Origin: Portunus trituberculatus
Taxonomy: Eukaryota; Arthropoda; Malacostraca; Decapoda; Portunidae
DNA: 64,000 nt
NCBI RefSeq assembly: GCF_017591435.1
Contig: NC_059304.1
Location: forward strand, 31,816,703 to 31,880,702
Direction of reading: 5' to 3'
Shown here piece by piece: positions 42,653 to 54,420 of the stretch; within the stretch, counting starts at the first letter, position 1, and each line of letters opens with the position of its first letter. A program made the translations under genes and the position numbers. Below the pieces are notes generated by a model. That model was not told where the DNA came from. It was given only the letters and a program-made list of their open reading frames with translations, and did not search any database.

Positions 42653-43467
42653 AAAACAAAAAGAAGAGATGGACTGTTTCACTGTGTATACTTATTTACG
42701 TATGGTGTTTTTATTTACATGGTTTTAATTTGTGGTGAGTGCTTCTGCAAATTTGTAATGAGTGCTGAAGTAATAGTGTCTTGCAGGTTCCTTGCTTCTT
42801 ATGATATTGTGTTCAGTGGTCAGGTATATGGTGAATGTGTTCTTGTATGAGAATGACTTTTTTTTTAATAGAAATTTCTTTCAAATATTAGGGTGTGTCT
42901 TCCATGATGCAGCATCTTATAAGCCATAAAAATACGGTACTTAACTTTTGAGGTACATACGAATTCCGTAAATGTTTAGTGAATAGCTCTTAGCATAGAT
43001 ACAGACTTCTTAAGAACTTATGAAATATGTAACTGTTTAGAGAAATCTGCCCACGATCACAGCATAACAAATCAACACCCTCACCATTATGGATGTAGGA
43101 GGAAAATATTCAAGCTACACAATTTCCTACAAACTACAAGTAGCAGATGATGCCAAGGAGAATGGCAATAAAGTAACATCAAGAGCTTTTGGGCCACCAT
43201 ATACAGAAAAAAATATACATGTCAGGTGAAAGCAAGATGACTACAGGAAGAGTGCAAGGAAAGGTAAGCATAACCTTTGTCCAGCCCCATGTTGGCCAGA
43301 ACTTGAAGATGACAGTGTTTTTGCAGCAATGTTTTCTTTTTTGTAATGTGCTGCTAGATTGCTTTCAACAGTATATTCTTAACCTGCTAAGTGTTTCTCA
43401 TGTCACATGACGTACTGGTGTTGGATACCCTCATAGGTTTATCATGTCACATAACTTTGTACAAATA
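42653..43467. other. Unresolved spacer with one terminal-repeat remnant
   Basis: The minus-strand TA/CCGTATTTTTATGGCTTATA remnant (42937 down) resembles the ends of the element at 54223-57129. Otherwise no feature. The 73-codon frame at 43189 has no recognisable motif. Confidence 0.45.
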
Positions 43468-43785
43468 CAGTAAGTCCTCGTTATATGGCAGTTCTTTATC
43501 CGGTAAATTCACAGTTATGGTATTTGGAAATTACTACCCTCAATTCAATATACGATAAGAAAAATTCACAGATACGGTATCCACTCATGTCATCCAAGAG
43601 GGCCCAGCGCAGGGGAGCAGGGGTGATGACGTCATTCACGCCACCTCCCAGCCACTCACAGTACTGACTTTAACTTAACCACCCTTGGAGCCTGTTATCT
43701 CTTCTCCTCCCCTCTTTTTTTTTTTTTAACTGCATTACATATTACTTACATGCATTACTAATTAGATGAATAAATGGAATATTAA

Positions 43786-45607
43786 CCCTTAACGTACGGT
43801 GATCGTTTCGGGACGATTGTAGCGTCACATGCAGAGAGGCGGGGATCATTCCAGGAATCATGATTTTTCCGCGCTAAACGTTTGAATCTCTCCCCCTCAC
43901 TATTAGTCCTGGAGGTATCTGGCATCTTTTCTCGCTCACCTACTTGAGCCTTGAGACATTATGTTCCCCTACAATAGGTCATCTTTTCCCATTTGGAGGC
44001 AACATCTGGTAACCTCCATGACCCGAAGGGAGGAAACGGTACTCTGAGTGATCAGTGTTACTCGGTAATGATATTGAGGACAGTGATGAAAATGAAGACT
44101 GATTTTTTTTTATTGAGACAGAAGAAAGTGAAGACTCCAGTAGTGATTCTGATAGTGATCTTGGAGACAGAGACCAACACTCACAGCGATGTTCGTAAAC
44201 CTCACATACTCCCCACGAACAATGCGCTGGTGTGTGTCACCCATTGTTACCTCTACAGGACTGTGCTTGTCAGCTGAGTTACGTGAATCCCATTGCTAAT
44301 AAGAGTTGCCAGATTTCAATTATTATAGAAATCCACAATACTTGTAATATGTGGTTGTCATGGTAAGCCCATGCCAGTGAATAAATTCACAGAAAGAACC
44401 AACAGACGATGCCCACGCAAGGCTGTGTTCGCCTGTCTTCAAGGTGGAGGAATACACACAATGCTGGGAGAAGCTAGTTCAGGAGAACGAGTTATTCTCC
44501 CAGCTGATAGTACTGAGATTTGTAATTACATATTGGCTACAATATTAGAATGCTGAGGAGATGACTAGAGTCATTATGGAGCTGTAGTAATAAGAAACAG
44601 CGGATCGGTAACTGGCAACTCTGAGTCTGGCGAGGAGGCCGGAGGAGGCCACAAGGTTTGCCAACCTCAACCTCAGCACGATATTTAAATTTCCTCAACA
44701 ATTATTGCTTCTCTCATGTGCACACCATCGAGTTGTGCATATATGTGGGCGTCTTCGGTATATAGACGTGTCTGTGCAGAGTTGGGAAGGAATTAGAGAG
44801 AGGAATGAGGAGAATTAGAGGGAAAGCTATTGTTTATTATTTTAGCAAATGGGGTCAAGCCAGGGCGCGTGACCTGCAGTGGGTCCCCGCGCAAGGTCAG
44901 TCTAGTGCGCGACTCGGTGTGAAGTGGGTGTGTTGCTCACGAGGTCGGTAATTTTCCTCCGTATATTGCACGTGGCTTCGATTCTATCATCTTATCAAAG
45001 GGAAAACAGCCTCTTAAGATCGATACGATTTGCCGAGCGTCGTGCAGAAGCGGAGGAGATACCGATCTCTAAGATAAAGACGGATTACTTTGACTGTGCT
45101 CACGTGCTGGTGGCCGCGGGGCCATGTGTATCATCTCTTTCAGGATTTTTTGTGTGTTAAACAGTGATTGGGAGCCACGAGCTACATCTTTTGTTTCAGG
45201 TTGTTGTGCAAGGACAGAATTAGTGTTTACAGTTGGTTATCCAGCTGTGTAGAGCTGAGAAGATCAACATTCTAGAAACATTGGTGTTGGGCGTTCATGC
45301 CTTTGTCCCCACGTGGCGGCGTGATCCCGGAGGCCCTGGAGTCCACGTGGGTAGTCGCTGCCTTTGTATAAGGTAGCGTTTAGTGTTCATGAGCTCACAC
45401 AGGGCAGAGTATTGTACCCCAGAGTGGTTGTAAGTTTTTCTTAGTTATTTTAGGAATGTATGGTGTTATAATTTAACTAATAAAGTGAAAAGCGTAGCAA
45501 CTGTGTTTGCTTCTGTGATTACCTGTCTGTGTTGGGTCCCGAGAGTTGTTCCCTTAAAATAAATTCGAAATTGTGAGGATTGCGGGTGCGAGTTGGTTAA
45601 GAGGTTC

Positions 45608-45672
<65 letters not shown>

Positions 45673-45873
45673 CCACGAGAACTCGATTCGAGCGATTTCT
45701 CTGAGTATATTCTGATCACACCTCCATAATCAATCTTCCACCACCCCTTCTTTTTCCATAGTGGTTTCTTTTTCTTTTCTTGTTTTGCACATCGTTCCAT
45801 ATAACTAAGTTTCCATTTTCTTGACATGAAAGTGCAAAAGTTCCTACTTTTACATCAAATTCAAATGCCTAAA

Positions 45874-45907
<34 letters not shown>

Positions 45908-46156
45908 ACACGCGGTGTTATCAGAGCTTGGGGGATATCTTAGCGGCGGGTTCTGCCATGGGTTAGGAGAGAATTTTTCTTTATGCAATAACTTTAGTCT
46001 CAGAAGTCATAATATGTTGAAAGCTACATCGCTATACTTAGAATAACACAATGAATTATACTTTTATAAAGGAAAAATATTTTTAGCATTTTTGACAGGT
46101 GATTTTTCCCCGCTGTAACAGATGGAAAGTAAATCAATCCCCCTGTACTTTACGGG
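43786..46156. mobile_element. piggyBac-like element (2371 bp) between TTAA copies
   Basis: TTAA at 43782-43785 and 46157-46160. Ends CCCTTAACGTACGGTGATCG and CCCGTAAAGTACAGGGGGAT (read inward). Near 44070-44170 an acidic D/E/S-rich stretch (E-E-S-E-D-S-S-S-D-S-D-S-D-L-G-D) looks like a decayed transposase N-terminus. The catalytic core was not found. It also contains (TA)n at 45611-45669 and (GA)n at 45873-45904. Confidence 0.75.
44280..45610. other. Unresolved interior of the piggyBac-like element
   Basis: No transposase core found. 45240-45590 contains AATAAAG and LTR-like sequence (ending GTCCCGAGAGTTGTTCCC), but no paired LTR, TSD or primer site supports a solo LTR. Confidence 0.4.
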
Positions 46157-46183
46157 TTAAAGGGTCTACTGTAAGCACAAATA

Positions 46184-47114
46184 CAGTAAGGTCTCGGTTT
46201 ACGTCAAAGAGTTACGTTCCTGAAACATGATGCAAGTCGATTTTGTACGTAACTCGAGTTTCCGTACATTTCAAAGCATATTATGGAGTTTTCAACCAAT
46301 CATTGTTTATGGTCATTCAGGTAAGTTAAAGTTTATATTGTTATATTATTTACAAGTATGTAGGAATATGAAACACAAGCTTGTTTTTGTTGTTGATTAG
46401 GGCCACGAACGCGAAGGACTGCAGGTTGTAGAGAGGGGCGGACGCCTGAGGCCGCCAGAAAGGTGGGCAGGTCGAATGTTGTGACGCCCAGAGTGGACAG
46501 CTGGGAGCGTAGTGCAGTGCGGTAGGAGTAGAAGCGTGGGCAGCGGGGCAGGAAATGCAATAGGAAAGGGCAAAGACAGGCGCAGACGGTGCAAGTCAGC
46601 TGCGAGTGTCGTGTGGCCCAGGCGAAGGCTCCGGAGTTGTTATTGTTGTGATGGGTGTGCTAGCCCTCAAGGTCGTCAACCTCCCCGTTGTCATGGTAAC
46701 GGGCTTCCCATTTTCTTCTTCCCTCCCTCACACACAGCTGCTGCCTCCCTTCTCATGTCTTTTAATTATGTCCTCTTTTTTTCTTGTAGCGTAATGGTTT
46801 TCCTTTTCTTAGCATCACTGCTGTCACTAAGAAGTTTTCTCTTTGGTGCCATTGAGCAAGATACTAAGAACTTGAGTCAGTAAACGCAGAAGTAGGATAA
46901 CACTCTTGCCAGGGGCGACGGTGTGGTGGAAGTGAGGCAGGGTGTTATTGAATTCGCGCGTGTGGCCGGCAACCACCAACAATAACAATAAATTCCGCAC
47001 TTTACGATTTATAAATTTTCAATTTTTTTTTTTTATCATAAATTGCCTTATAGTGGATTGACGTAACTACAAGTTTGACGTAACTCGAGACCGACGTAAC
47101 CCGGGACTTTACTG
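46184..47114. mobile_element. Short Tigger-type element (931 bp), TA-flanked
   Basis: TA at 46182-46183 and 47115-47116. Ends CAGTAAGGTCTCGGTTTACG and CAGTAAAGTCCCGGGTTACG (19 of 22 matches over 22). GACGTAACTCGAG-type repeats lie near both ends. No transposase; its core carries a LINE fragment (46335-46600). It sits in the larger Tigger, whose coding sequence resumes at 47117. Confidence 0.85.
46335..46600 (-). pseudogene. LINE ORF2 C-terminal fragment (R1/I-like)
   Basis: The minus frame reads F-L-P-R-C-P-R-F-Y-S-Y-R-T-A-L-R-S-Q-L, then V-T-T-F-D-L-P-T-F-L-A-A-S-G-V. The C-P-R-F core with its spacing resembles the C-terminal zinc-knuckle region after RT and RNase H in I/R1-like LINEs. Only about 85 residues remain. 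Confidence 0.6.
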
Positions 47115-47129
47115 TATATTCATAATAAT

Positions 47130-47961
47130 TATGGCAAACATTTAAAGCCTACTACCAGCGGCAAACCATGCAGCAACTGATAAAGGGCACAGATGGGCCT
47201 GGCAACCCCAATATCAGAGAATGGTGGAAGTCATATAACATCAAGCACGCCTTACATAACATTAAGTCATCTTGGGACGAAGTAAAGACATCTACCATGA
47301 ACTTGGCGTGGAATAAAGTATGGCCAGAATATGCACATGACTTCACAGGCTTCACTGAAGACGACATCGGTGCAATCAGAAATGACATAGTAAATCTGTG
47401 CCATAGGGCTGGCTTCAGTGAAGTTGATGATGATGATGTTCAAGATCTTTTGGAAAGCCATGCTGAACCTCTCTCAAATGATGAACTTATAGAGCTAGAC
47501 AAGGCATCACAGGAGGCAGAAAAAGAGGGAAACGAGGAAGAACCTGTGCGTGGCCTGAACATCAAAACTTAAGAGATTGTCTCGGTGGTATTGAAAAAGT
47601 TCTGGAAACTCTGAAGGAACATTACCCAAATCCTGCCAGGAGTAGCAAAGTGGTTCATGATGTAGAGAAAAGTTTCAAGATTTATCACAAAATCTATAAT
47701 GATAAAACAACAAAAAGCAAACAGTCCTCCATCCACTCGTTCTTCAAGCCAGTCAGACATGCCGTCCCTGTCACACCTGCCAACTCTGTTACAGCTGGCC
47801 CTTCCACATCCGCTGCTGACAGTTCTACAGCTGGCCCTTTCTCCATATCCTCTTTCTTCAAACCAGTGAAACGTGCCGGCCCTACTACAGCTGGCCCTTC
47901 CACATATGCTTCCGACGGTGCAGACATCTTATCCTTGTCTGCCCACTTAGCCGAAGATTAG
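47130..47961 (+). pseudogene. Tigger (TIGD1-like) transposase C-terminal half with two SFFKPV motifs
   Basis: T-F-K-A-Y-Y-Q-R-Q-T starts just after the nested element and leads to W-W-K-S-Y-N-I-K-H-A-L and S-W-D-E-V-K-T-S-T-M-N-L-A-W, typical after the DDE core of TIGD1-like proteins. One frameshift near 47560 separates this from I-E-K-V-L-E-T-L-K-E-H-Y and F-K-I-Y-H-K-I-Y. The tail holds Q-S-S-I-H-S-F-F-K-P-V (47722-47754), a textbook PCNA-binding box, and a second S-I-S-S-F-F-K-P-V (about 47842-47868), each followed by a T-A-G-P-S-T repeat. pogo transposase is known to bind PCNA through its C-terminus. The catalytic core is missing here. Confidence 0.85.
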
Positions 47962-48260
47962 TAAGGGCTGAAATCACTACTGTCCCTTAGCCTCGGGATG
48001 GACATCATCTGATAGAATACATGGTGAGTGAAAGGTAAATAAAAACATTTTCTGTTTATTTCTTTTGTGCAGTACTTTACATTTTTTTTTCTTTTTTTTT
48101 ATGATTATTTTCATGTATTTTAATTTCTGTAGGGGTGACTTTTGACGTGCTGGAACGCATTCCTTACTATTACATGTTATAATGGGTTCGGTATATGGTC
48201 ATTTAGATTTGTGATAGGGTTTTCAGGAACGCATATGTACCATATAATGAGGACTTAATG

Positions 48261-48883
48261 TATTAGGTTTTTATACTAATACTATTCGCCTTGTATCGGC
48301 ATTAATTAGTTTCCTGGGAGTGTCAGGCATGTTTTCCTAGAAAGTAAGGGAATTCTGGGTACTTCCCTGCCACCAGAGCTGTATTTATAGTCATGGCAAG
48401 TAGGCACTTTCTACATGGAGCCCTGTTGAAGAGTACAATACACTGGTACAATTCAAAGAACCGCGAACACTACACAACTTGAAATATGTAAATAAATATA
48501 TTGAAAGGAAAAAAACTAGTGTGAAATTATGTTAGCAAGTGTTCTTTGTGTGACTCATGAGGTTGCCAAAGGTTGAATTTATGTTATATGCATGATTTTG
48601 TTTTGAAAATGAGTTTATTCAATTTATGCATATAGTTTTACAAAATAAACTAATGATTGCATGTAAAGCATGTTGAAAGACAAAGTTTGAGATGCATCAG
48701 AAGCAAAGGGAGCAGATGTGGTAACTCCCAATATGGCACCCTTGCGCAAGGATTTAAAATGGCACGCAGATCTCTTTAAATGTTTTCATTGTATTTATCG
48801 GTTGATTTAGGGTTGTTTGGGCACAGGAAAAATAGATTTTTTGTAACCTCAGGGAGTACCCTACATGTAAACTTATGTATTAC
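48261..48883. other. Unresolved AT-rich spacer
   Basis: No ORF or element end recognised. Confidence 0.5.
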
Positions 48884-48989
48884 TTTTTTTTTTCTGCAAG
48901 AGGGAGAGCTGCCAAAGGCAACAAAATATTAAAATAAAAGACCCACTGAAATGGCAGCTTTCCTTAAAGATTTCAAAGAATTAACCAAA

Positions 48990-50700
48990 AATCCTAGAAC
49001 AGATGTCTTGACACCTCTCTCTTAAAAGAAGTCAAGTCGTAGGAAGATGGAAATACAGAACCAGTAGGGAGTTCCAGTGAAAGGAAGTATGAATGATGGA
49101 GAATACTGGTTAACTCTTGTATTAGAGGGTTGGACAGAATAGGGATGAGATGAAGAAGAAAGCCTTGTGCAGCAAGGCTGCAGGAGGAGGGAAGGCATGC
49201 AGTTAGCATGATTAGTAGAATAGTTAGCATGAAAATAACAATAAAAGATGGAAAGAAATGCAATATTTCAGCAGTGGGAAAGAGCCTGAAGACAGTCAGT
49301 CAGAAAAGGAGAGTCGATGAGACGAAAAAGGTTTTGATTCCACCCTATCTAATAAAGCTGTATGAGTGGAACTCCCACCCCCCTCCACAGACAGACAAAT
49401 GTTGGCGTAGTGGATAAGGTGGTGAGCATGGGATCGAGCAGAAGTCCATGTGTACATTCAAATTCCACCACGTATCACCTTGATGCTTTGTCATTTGTCA
49501 AGTAGTTTAAAGTCATGTGTCATGTCACCATGATACCCAGGTTCTACGTGGTTACACCAGAGATACACTTGGGTGGTGATATGGACCCTAGTATGGATAC
49601 CACTATAAATAAAATTGTCTGAGCAACTAATGGGTGAAAGCTTAACAGTGCTTCCAATACTCTTCAAGTTACCTACAGGCACTATAGGCCAGGAAATGAA
49701 ACATGCAAAGAGTAGTCTGTACAAGGACGGATAAGGCCATTGTACAGAGTTATGCCACAGAATGCCTGACTTCATAGAAGCCGTTTTAGCAAGAGATGAG
49801 ATGTGATGTTTCCAGTTAAGATTATGTGTAAAGGACAGACCAAGGATATTTAGTGTAGAAAAGAAAGACAGTTGAGTGTCATTGGGGAAGAGGGGATAGT
49901 TGTCTGGAAAGTCGTGTCGAGTTGTCAGATGGAGGAATTAAGTTTTTGAGGCATTGAAAACTGCTAAGTTTTCTCTTTCCCAATCAGAAATATTAGATCA
50001 GAAGTCAGGCTTTTTGTGGCGTCCCTGCATGATCTGTTGACTTCCTGAAGGGTTGGTCTTTTCTGAAAGGACATAGAAAGATGTAGGGTGGTATCATCAG
50101 CGTAGGAGTGGATAGGGCAAGAAGTTTGGTTAAGGTCATTAATGAATAATAGAAAGAGAGTGGATGTTAGGACAGAACCTTGAGGAACACCACTGTTAAT
50201 AGATTTAGGAGAAGAACAGTGGCCATCTACCATGGGTGCAATAGAACGGTCAGAAAGGAAACTTGAGGTAAAGTTGCAAAGAGAGGGATAGAAACTGTAG
50301 GAGGGCGGTTTTGAAATCAAAGCTTTATGCCAGACTCTATCAAAAGCTTTTGATATGTCTAATGCAACAGCAAAAGTTTCACCAAAATTTCTAAAAGAGG
50401 ATGACTAAGACTAGGTAAGGAAAGCCAGAAGATCACCAGTAGAGCGACCTTGATGGAAGCCATACTGGCAATCAGATAGAAGATTATGAAGTGACAGATA
50501 TTTAAGAATCTTCCTATTGAGGATAGACTCGAAAGCTTTAGACAAGCAAGAGATTAAAGCTTTAGGATGGTAGTTTGAAGGATTAGAACAGTCACCCTTT
50601 TTAGGAACAGGCTGAATGTAGGCAAACCTCCAGCAAGAATGAAAGGTAGAAGTTGATAGGCATAATTGAAAGGGTTTGTCCAGACAAGGTGTAAGCATGG
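48990..50700 (-). pseudogene. Jockey/BS reverse transcriptase of copy J4
   Basis: Frames 50698-50411 (I-Q-P-V-P-K-K-G-D; S-D-C-Q-Y-G-F-H-Q-G-R-S-T-G-D), 50320-49964 (S-I-N-S-G-V-P-Q-G-S-V-L; catalytic Y-A-D-D at 50104-50093) and 49263-48994 (C-terminus), with breaks between. The active-site box is intact, unlike in copy J1. Confidence 0.85.
49385..49698 (+). mobile_element. tRNA-derived SINE (family S2)
   Basis: Inserted where copy J1 reads straight from CCCCCC to AAACATGCAAAGAG. It starts near 49401 with GTTGGCGTAGTGGATAAGG (A-box-like TGGCGTAGTGG, 49403-49413) and has a B-box-like ATTCAAATTCC at 49456-49466, 43 bases on. The body is unlike SINE family S1. The tRNA of origin was not decided. 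Confidence 0.65.
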
Positions 50701-50811
50701 AGACACAGTTTTTTAGAACAATAGGAGGGATTCCATCAGGTCCATAAGCCTTCCGAGGGTTTAGGCCAGAGAGGACAAGGAAAACATCATTACGAAGAAT
50801 TTTTATTTCTG

Positions 50812-51060
50812 ATTCTTTTTTTTTATGCAGGAGGGACAGCTGGCCAAGGGCAACAAAATATGGAAAATAAAAGACCCACTATGTTGTCAGTTCCCTAAAA
50901 GACATGAGACTTTACCAAAATTCAGGGACAAATGTCTTGACACCTCTCTCTTAAAAGAAGTCAAGTCTCAGGAAGATGGAGATACAGAAGCAGGTAGGGA
51001 GTTCCAGAGTTTACCAATGGATGATATGAATGATTGAGAATATTGTTTAACTCTTGCATT
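50812..51060 (-). mobile_element. Jockey/BS LINE 3' fragment J5
   Basis: Begins with an A tail (minus strand, 50826-50816), then repeats the family 3' UTR (GGGACAGCTGGCCAAGGGCA on plus; CACCTCTCTCTTAAAAGAAG; GGGAGTTCCAGAGTTT). About 250 bp. Copy J4 may have landed in or next to this tail. Confidence 0.75.
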
Positions 51061-51569
51061 AGAGAGTCATCATACATGTACATGAAATACCTTAATTTAA
51101 TCTTGCCTATGACACTTATTTGTATAGCCTGCTATTCAATGAAAAAAAGTGAGAATATTCTTAGAATACTGTTCGTTGATAATACTATGATTGAAGAACT
51201 TTGAGTAGTTTAAGATGAATGTTTTGGTTGAAGATCTGGCAGCATGGTGGGCTACACCCTATGGGTCAGTACATTTTGGTTTTAGTATATGTAAATTAAT
51301 GTCATCAAGAAAAATATATTTATAGTTGTGTTCTTATTGAATGTTTTCCTTTCTGTCTCACAACTCAAAGGGGCAGTCATAGGCTGCCTTATATAAACCA
51401 CTCTCACACAAAACCACATGCACTTACCACACATACACCCATCACTTAAATTTTAAGATTAAGAAATGGTAACTCCAAAACCCAGCCTTGGAGTCCCCTT
51501 CTGGGGAGTGGACCAGAAATGTCCCCAGGTCAGATTCCTGTCTTTATAACGACCCCAAAAGTCTTGAAA
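51061..51569. other. Unresolved spacer
   Basis: AT-rich, no gene. 51360-51545 contains CA-rich and GC-richer sequence (CCCAGCCTTGGAGTCCCC), perhaps part of an unassigned repeat. Confidence 0.45.
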
Positions 51570-53808
51570 CCTCCCTCAACTTTTTTTTTACTTTAATTTC
51601 TGCAACATTCATGGTCTTAGATATAATTTTCAATATATAGAACACCACCTCTCCTCTACTAAACCTCATCTTTTCCTCACTAAAACACAGTTGTCTGAAA
51701 CAACTGACAGTAGCACTTTCCTTATTCCTTCCTACATTCTCTATTATCATTTTCGTTCCAAAGCTGCATGTTGCATCTATGTACGCAATGACTTAACTTG
51801 TTCTCATGAACATGCTCTCAAATTTTCCAAGTTTTCCACCATCTGGCTTCGACTCAATAGTTATTCTCTAACTAGAATCACCTATGTTGTCTATCTCTCC
51901 CCTAAGGCTTGATTTACACTATTGTTCCAGTCTCACTCTGCTCATGGTCCAGTCCAATATTGTTACATACATTTCAATAGAAGCATTCACATTGGCGCTC
52001 AGCTCTGCTCTTGGTCTGCTCCCAATATATTCAAAAAAATATTTTGGCCATCCTGATGGCACCACTGCCGTCTCTTCTGTCTCTAAAGCTAAATTTTTCT
52101 CTCAAACCTTTGCTAACAACTCCACATTGGATGATTCTGGGCTTGTTCCTCCCTCTCCTCCTCCCACTGACTATTTCATGTCTTCAATTAAAATTCTTAT
52201 ACAGTAATAATGTTTTCCATGCCCTTGTTGGCCTAAACCCTCAGAAGGCTTAATGGACCTGATGGGGTCTCTCCTATTGTTCCCAAAAACTGTGCTTCCA
52301 TGCTTGCGCCTTGTCTGTCGTAACTATTTCAACTTTATCTATCAACTTCTACCTTTCCTTCTTGCTGGAAGTTTGCCTACATTCAGTCTGTTCCTATAAA
52401 GGGTGACTGTTCTAATCCCTCAAACTACCATCCTGTAGCTTTAGTCTCCTACTTGTCTAAAATTTTTAATCTATCCTGAATGGGAAGATTCTTAAACATC
52501 TGTCACTTTGTAATCTTCTATCTGATCACCAGTATGGCTTCCGTCAAGGTTGCTGTACTGGTGATCCTCTGGCTTTCTTTACTGAGTTTTGGTCATCCTT
52601 TTTTAGGGATTTCAGTGTAACTTTTGCTGTCATGTTAGACATATCAAAAGCTTTTGGTAGAGTCTGGCATAAAGCTTTGATTTCCAAACTGCCTTCCTAC
52701 AGATTCTATCCTTCTCTCTGCAACTTCATCTCAATTTTCTTTTCCAACCGTTCTTTTGTTGCTGTGGTAGATGGCCAGTGTTCTTCTCCAAAATCTATTA
52801 ATAGTGGTGCTCCTCAAAGTTCTGTCCTGTCACCCACTCTTTTTCTATTATTTATTAATGATCTTAACCAAACTTCTTGCCCTATCCACATTTATGCTGA
52901 CGATACAACCCTACATCTTTCCATGTCCTTTCAGAGATGACCAACCATTTAGGATGTCAACAGATTACACAGAGATGCCACAGAATGTCTGATTTCTGAT
53001 CTATGTAAGGCTTCCAATTTGGGCAGAGAAAATATAGTACTTTTCAATGCCTCAAAAACTTGAGTCCTCCATCTATCAACTCGACACAACCTTCCAGACA
53101 ACTTTCCCTTCTTCTTTGATAACCCTTAACTGTCTCCCTCTTCCACACTGAATATCCTCAGTCTGTTCTTTACTCATAATCTTAACTGAAAACTTCACAT
53201 CTCATCTCTTGCTAAAACAGCTTCTATGAAATTAGGCCTGAGGTGTCTCCACTATTTTTTCTTTCCTCCAACTGCTTACTCTGTACAAGGGCCTTATCCA
53301 TCCCTGTATGAGTTCTCTTTGCATGTTTGGGGAGGGGTTCCACTCACACAGTTTTATTAGATAAGGTGGAATCAAAAGCTTTTTGTCTCATCAACTCCCA
53401 CCCTCTGACTGTCTTCAACCTCTTTCTCATCGCCAAAATGCTGCATCTCTTTTTATCTTTTATTGCTATATTCATGTTAACCGTTCTACTGATCTTAGTA
53501 ACTGTATTTTTCCCTTCCTGCAGCCTTGCTGCACAGGGCTTTCTTCTTCCTCTCATCCCTATTCTGTTAAACTCTCTAAGCAGTACTCTCAATTATTCAT
53601 ACCTTTCATTCTCGAACTCCCTACCTCCTTCTGTATTTCTGCCTTCCTACAACTTGTCTTCTGTTAAGAGGGAGGTATCAAGACAATTGCTCCTTAATTT
53701 TGCTAATGCTTTTCTTTCTTCTAGAGAACCAGCACCCAAGTAGTCCTTTTTTATTTATGTTTTTGCCCTTGGCTGGCCCTCTCTCTTACATGAAAAAAAA
53801 AAAAAAAA
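51570..53808 (+). mobile_element. Jockey/BS LINE copy J6 with endonuclease start, internally deleted, poly(A) tail
   Basis: The plus-strand copy begins in the endonuclease (N-I-H-G-L-R...H-H-L-S-S-T-K-P-H), jumps near 51905 over the rest of the endonuclease and linker, and resumes at 52036 in the segment before RT. It ends with a 17-base A run at 53792-53808, a normal LINE 3' terminus. The 130 bp between (51905-52035, CATTCACATTGGCGCTCAGC) are not from the family and may be a small insert or filler. Confidence 0.85.
51580..53743 (+). pseudogene. Jockey/BS endonuclease-reverse transcriptase of copy J6
   Basis: Endonuclease part 51691-51912: I-P-S-Y-I-L-Y-Y-H-F-R-S-K-A-A-C-C-I-Y-V-R-N-D. RT part: S-D-H-Q-Y-G-F-R-Q-G-C-C-T-G-D (about 52525), M-L-D-I-S-K-A-F-G-R-V-W-H-K (52632 on; D to G inside the motif), S-I-N-S-G-A-P-Q-S-S-V-L (family G-V-P-Q-G-S-V-L, so two changes), catalytic Y-A-D-D at 52893-52904. 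The C-terminus in 53327-53743 has L-L-D-K-V-E-S-K-A-F-C-L-I-N-S. Many frame breaks. Confidence 0.85.
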
Positions 53809-54222
53809 ATCAGGATCTAAGTAGTTTTCATAGGTAAGTATAATTCATTGACACATAATAAATTATTATAATAATCATATATAGCAAAAGAATCCGAGGC
53901 TAAAGTGTCCTATAGGTGTGCATAAGAATAAAAAAAAAAACATGGAAAATTCCCTTCCCATAATTGTACTCTTCCTCATATCTAGTCTCATATTCTGCAG
54001 GATTGGTAATAATTTCATGTAGTGGAAAGTGTTTGTAAATATATTTATTTATTGTTGAGAAAAGTAGGCTTAAATCAGGGTATACCTATTTTTCTGATAT
54101 GTTCAATTCGTGTGCAGGTGGTCCAATAGGTACTCTTGGCCTTTTAACTCAAACACTATGATAACAGAGTGATTCCTCCCTACATATGATATTTTTCATT
54201 TATTGGTATAGTAAACTATATA
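53809..54222. other. Unresolved AT-rich spacer
   Basis: Short A runs only; no element ends or ORF. Confidence 0.5.
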
Positions 54223-54420
54223 CCGTATTTGATGGCTGGCACATAAGATGCACCTATTTCTCCAAAAAAAAAAAGGCTCAGGAAATGATCCTCTGTCCTA
54301 TGAGGCCAAGGTTCAGTATTGAAGCAGTTGTTAGTGGTAAGTTTGTGACACATAGAATTCACATAGAATGACACCAGTCCAGAAAAATTTGCTATGTGAC
54401 CATGCACCACACATTGTATG

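Larger units (their letters stand above)
43468..48260 (+). mobile_element. Tigger-type element carrying two nested elements
   Basis: TA at 43466-43467 and 48261-48262. Ends CAGTAAGTCCTCGTTATATG and CATTAAGTCCTCATTATATG (20 of 23 over the first 23). Its own sequence is split by a piggyBac-like element (43786-46156, TTAA) and a shorter Tigger (46184-47114, TA). What remains, about 1.5 kb, carries the transposase C-terminal half. M-S-S-K-R-A-Q-R-R-G-A-G at 43588 may be the old N-terminus. Confidence 0.85.
48884..50811 (-). mobile_element. Jockey/BS LINE copy J4, 5'-truncated, with SINE insertion
   Basis: Poly(A) at 48896-48884 on the minus strand marks the 3' end. The sequence runs through the RT and breaks at about 50811 next to the 3' end of another copy. 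A 314-bp SINE interrupts it at 49385-49698. Confidence 0.85.

Noticed and set aside
44700..45600. Solo LTR in the piggyBac-like element
   Set aside because: AATAAA and LTR-like sequence are present, but no TG...CA ends with a target duplication could be fixed.
47168..47961. Host TIGD1-like gene
   Set aside because: Frameshifted, lacks the DDE core and lies between Tigger ends with TA duplications.
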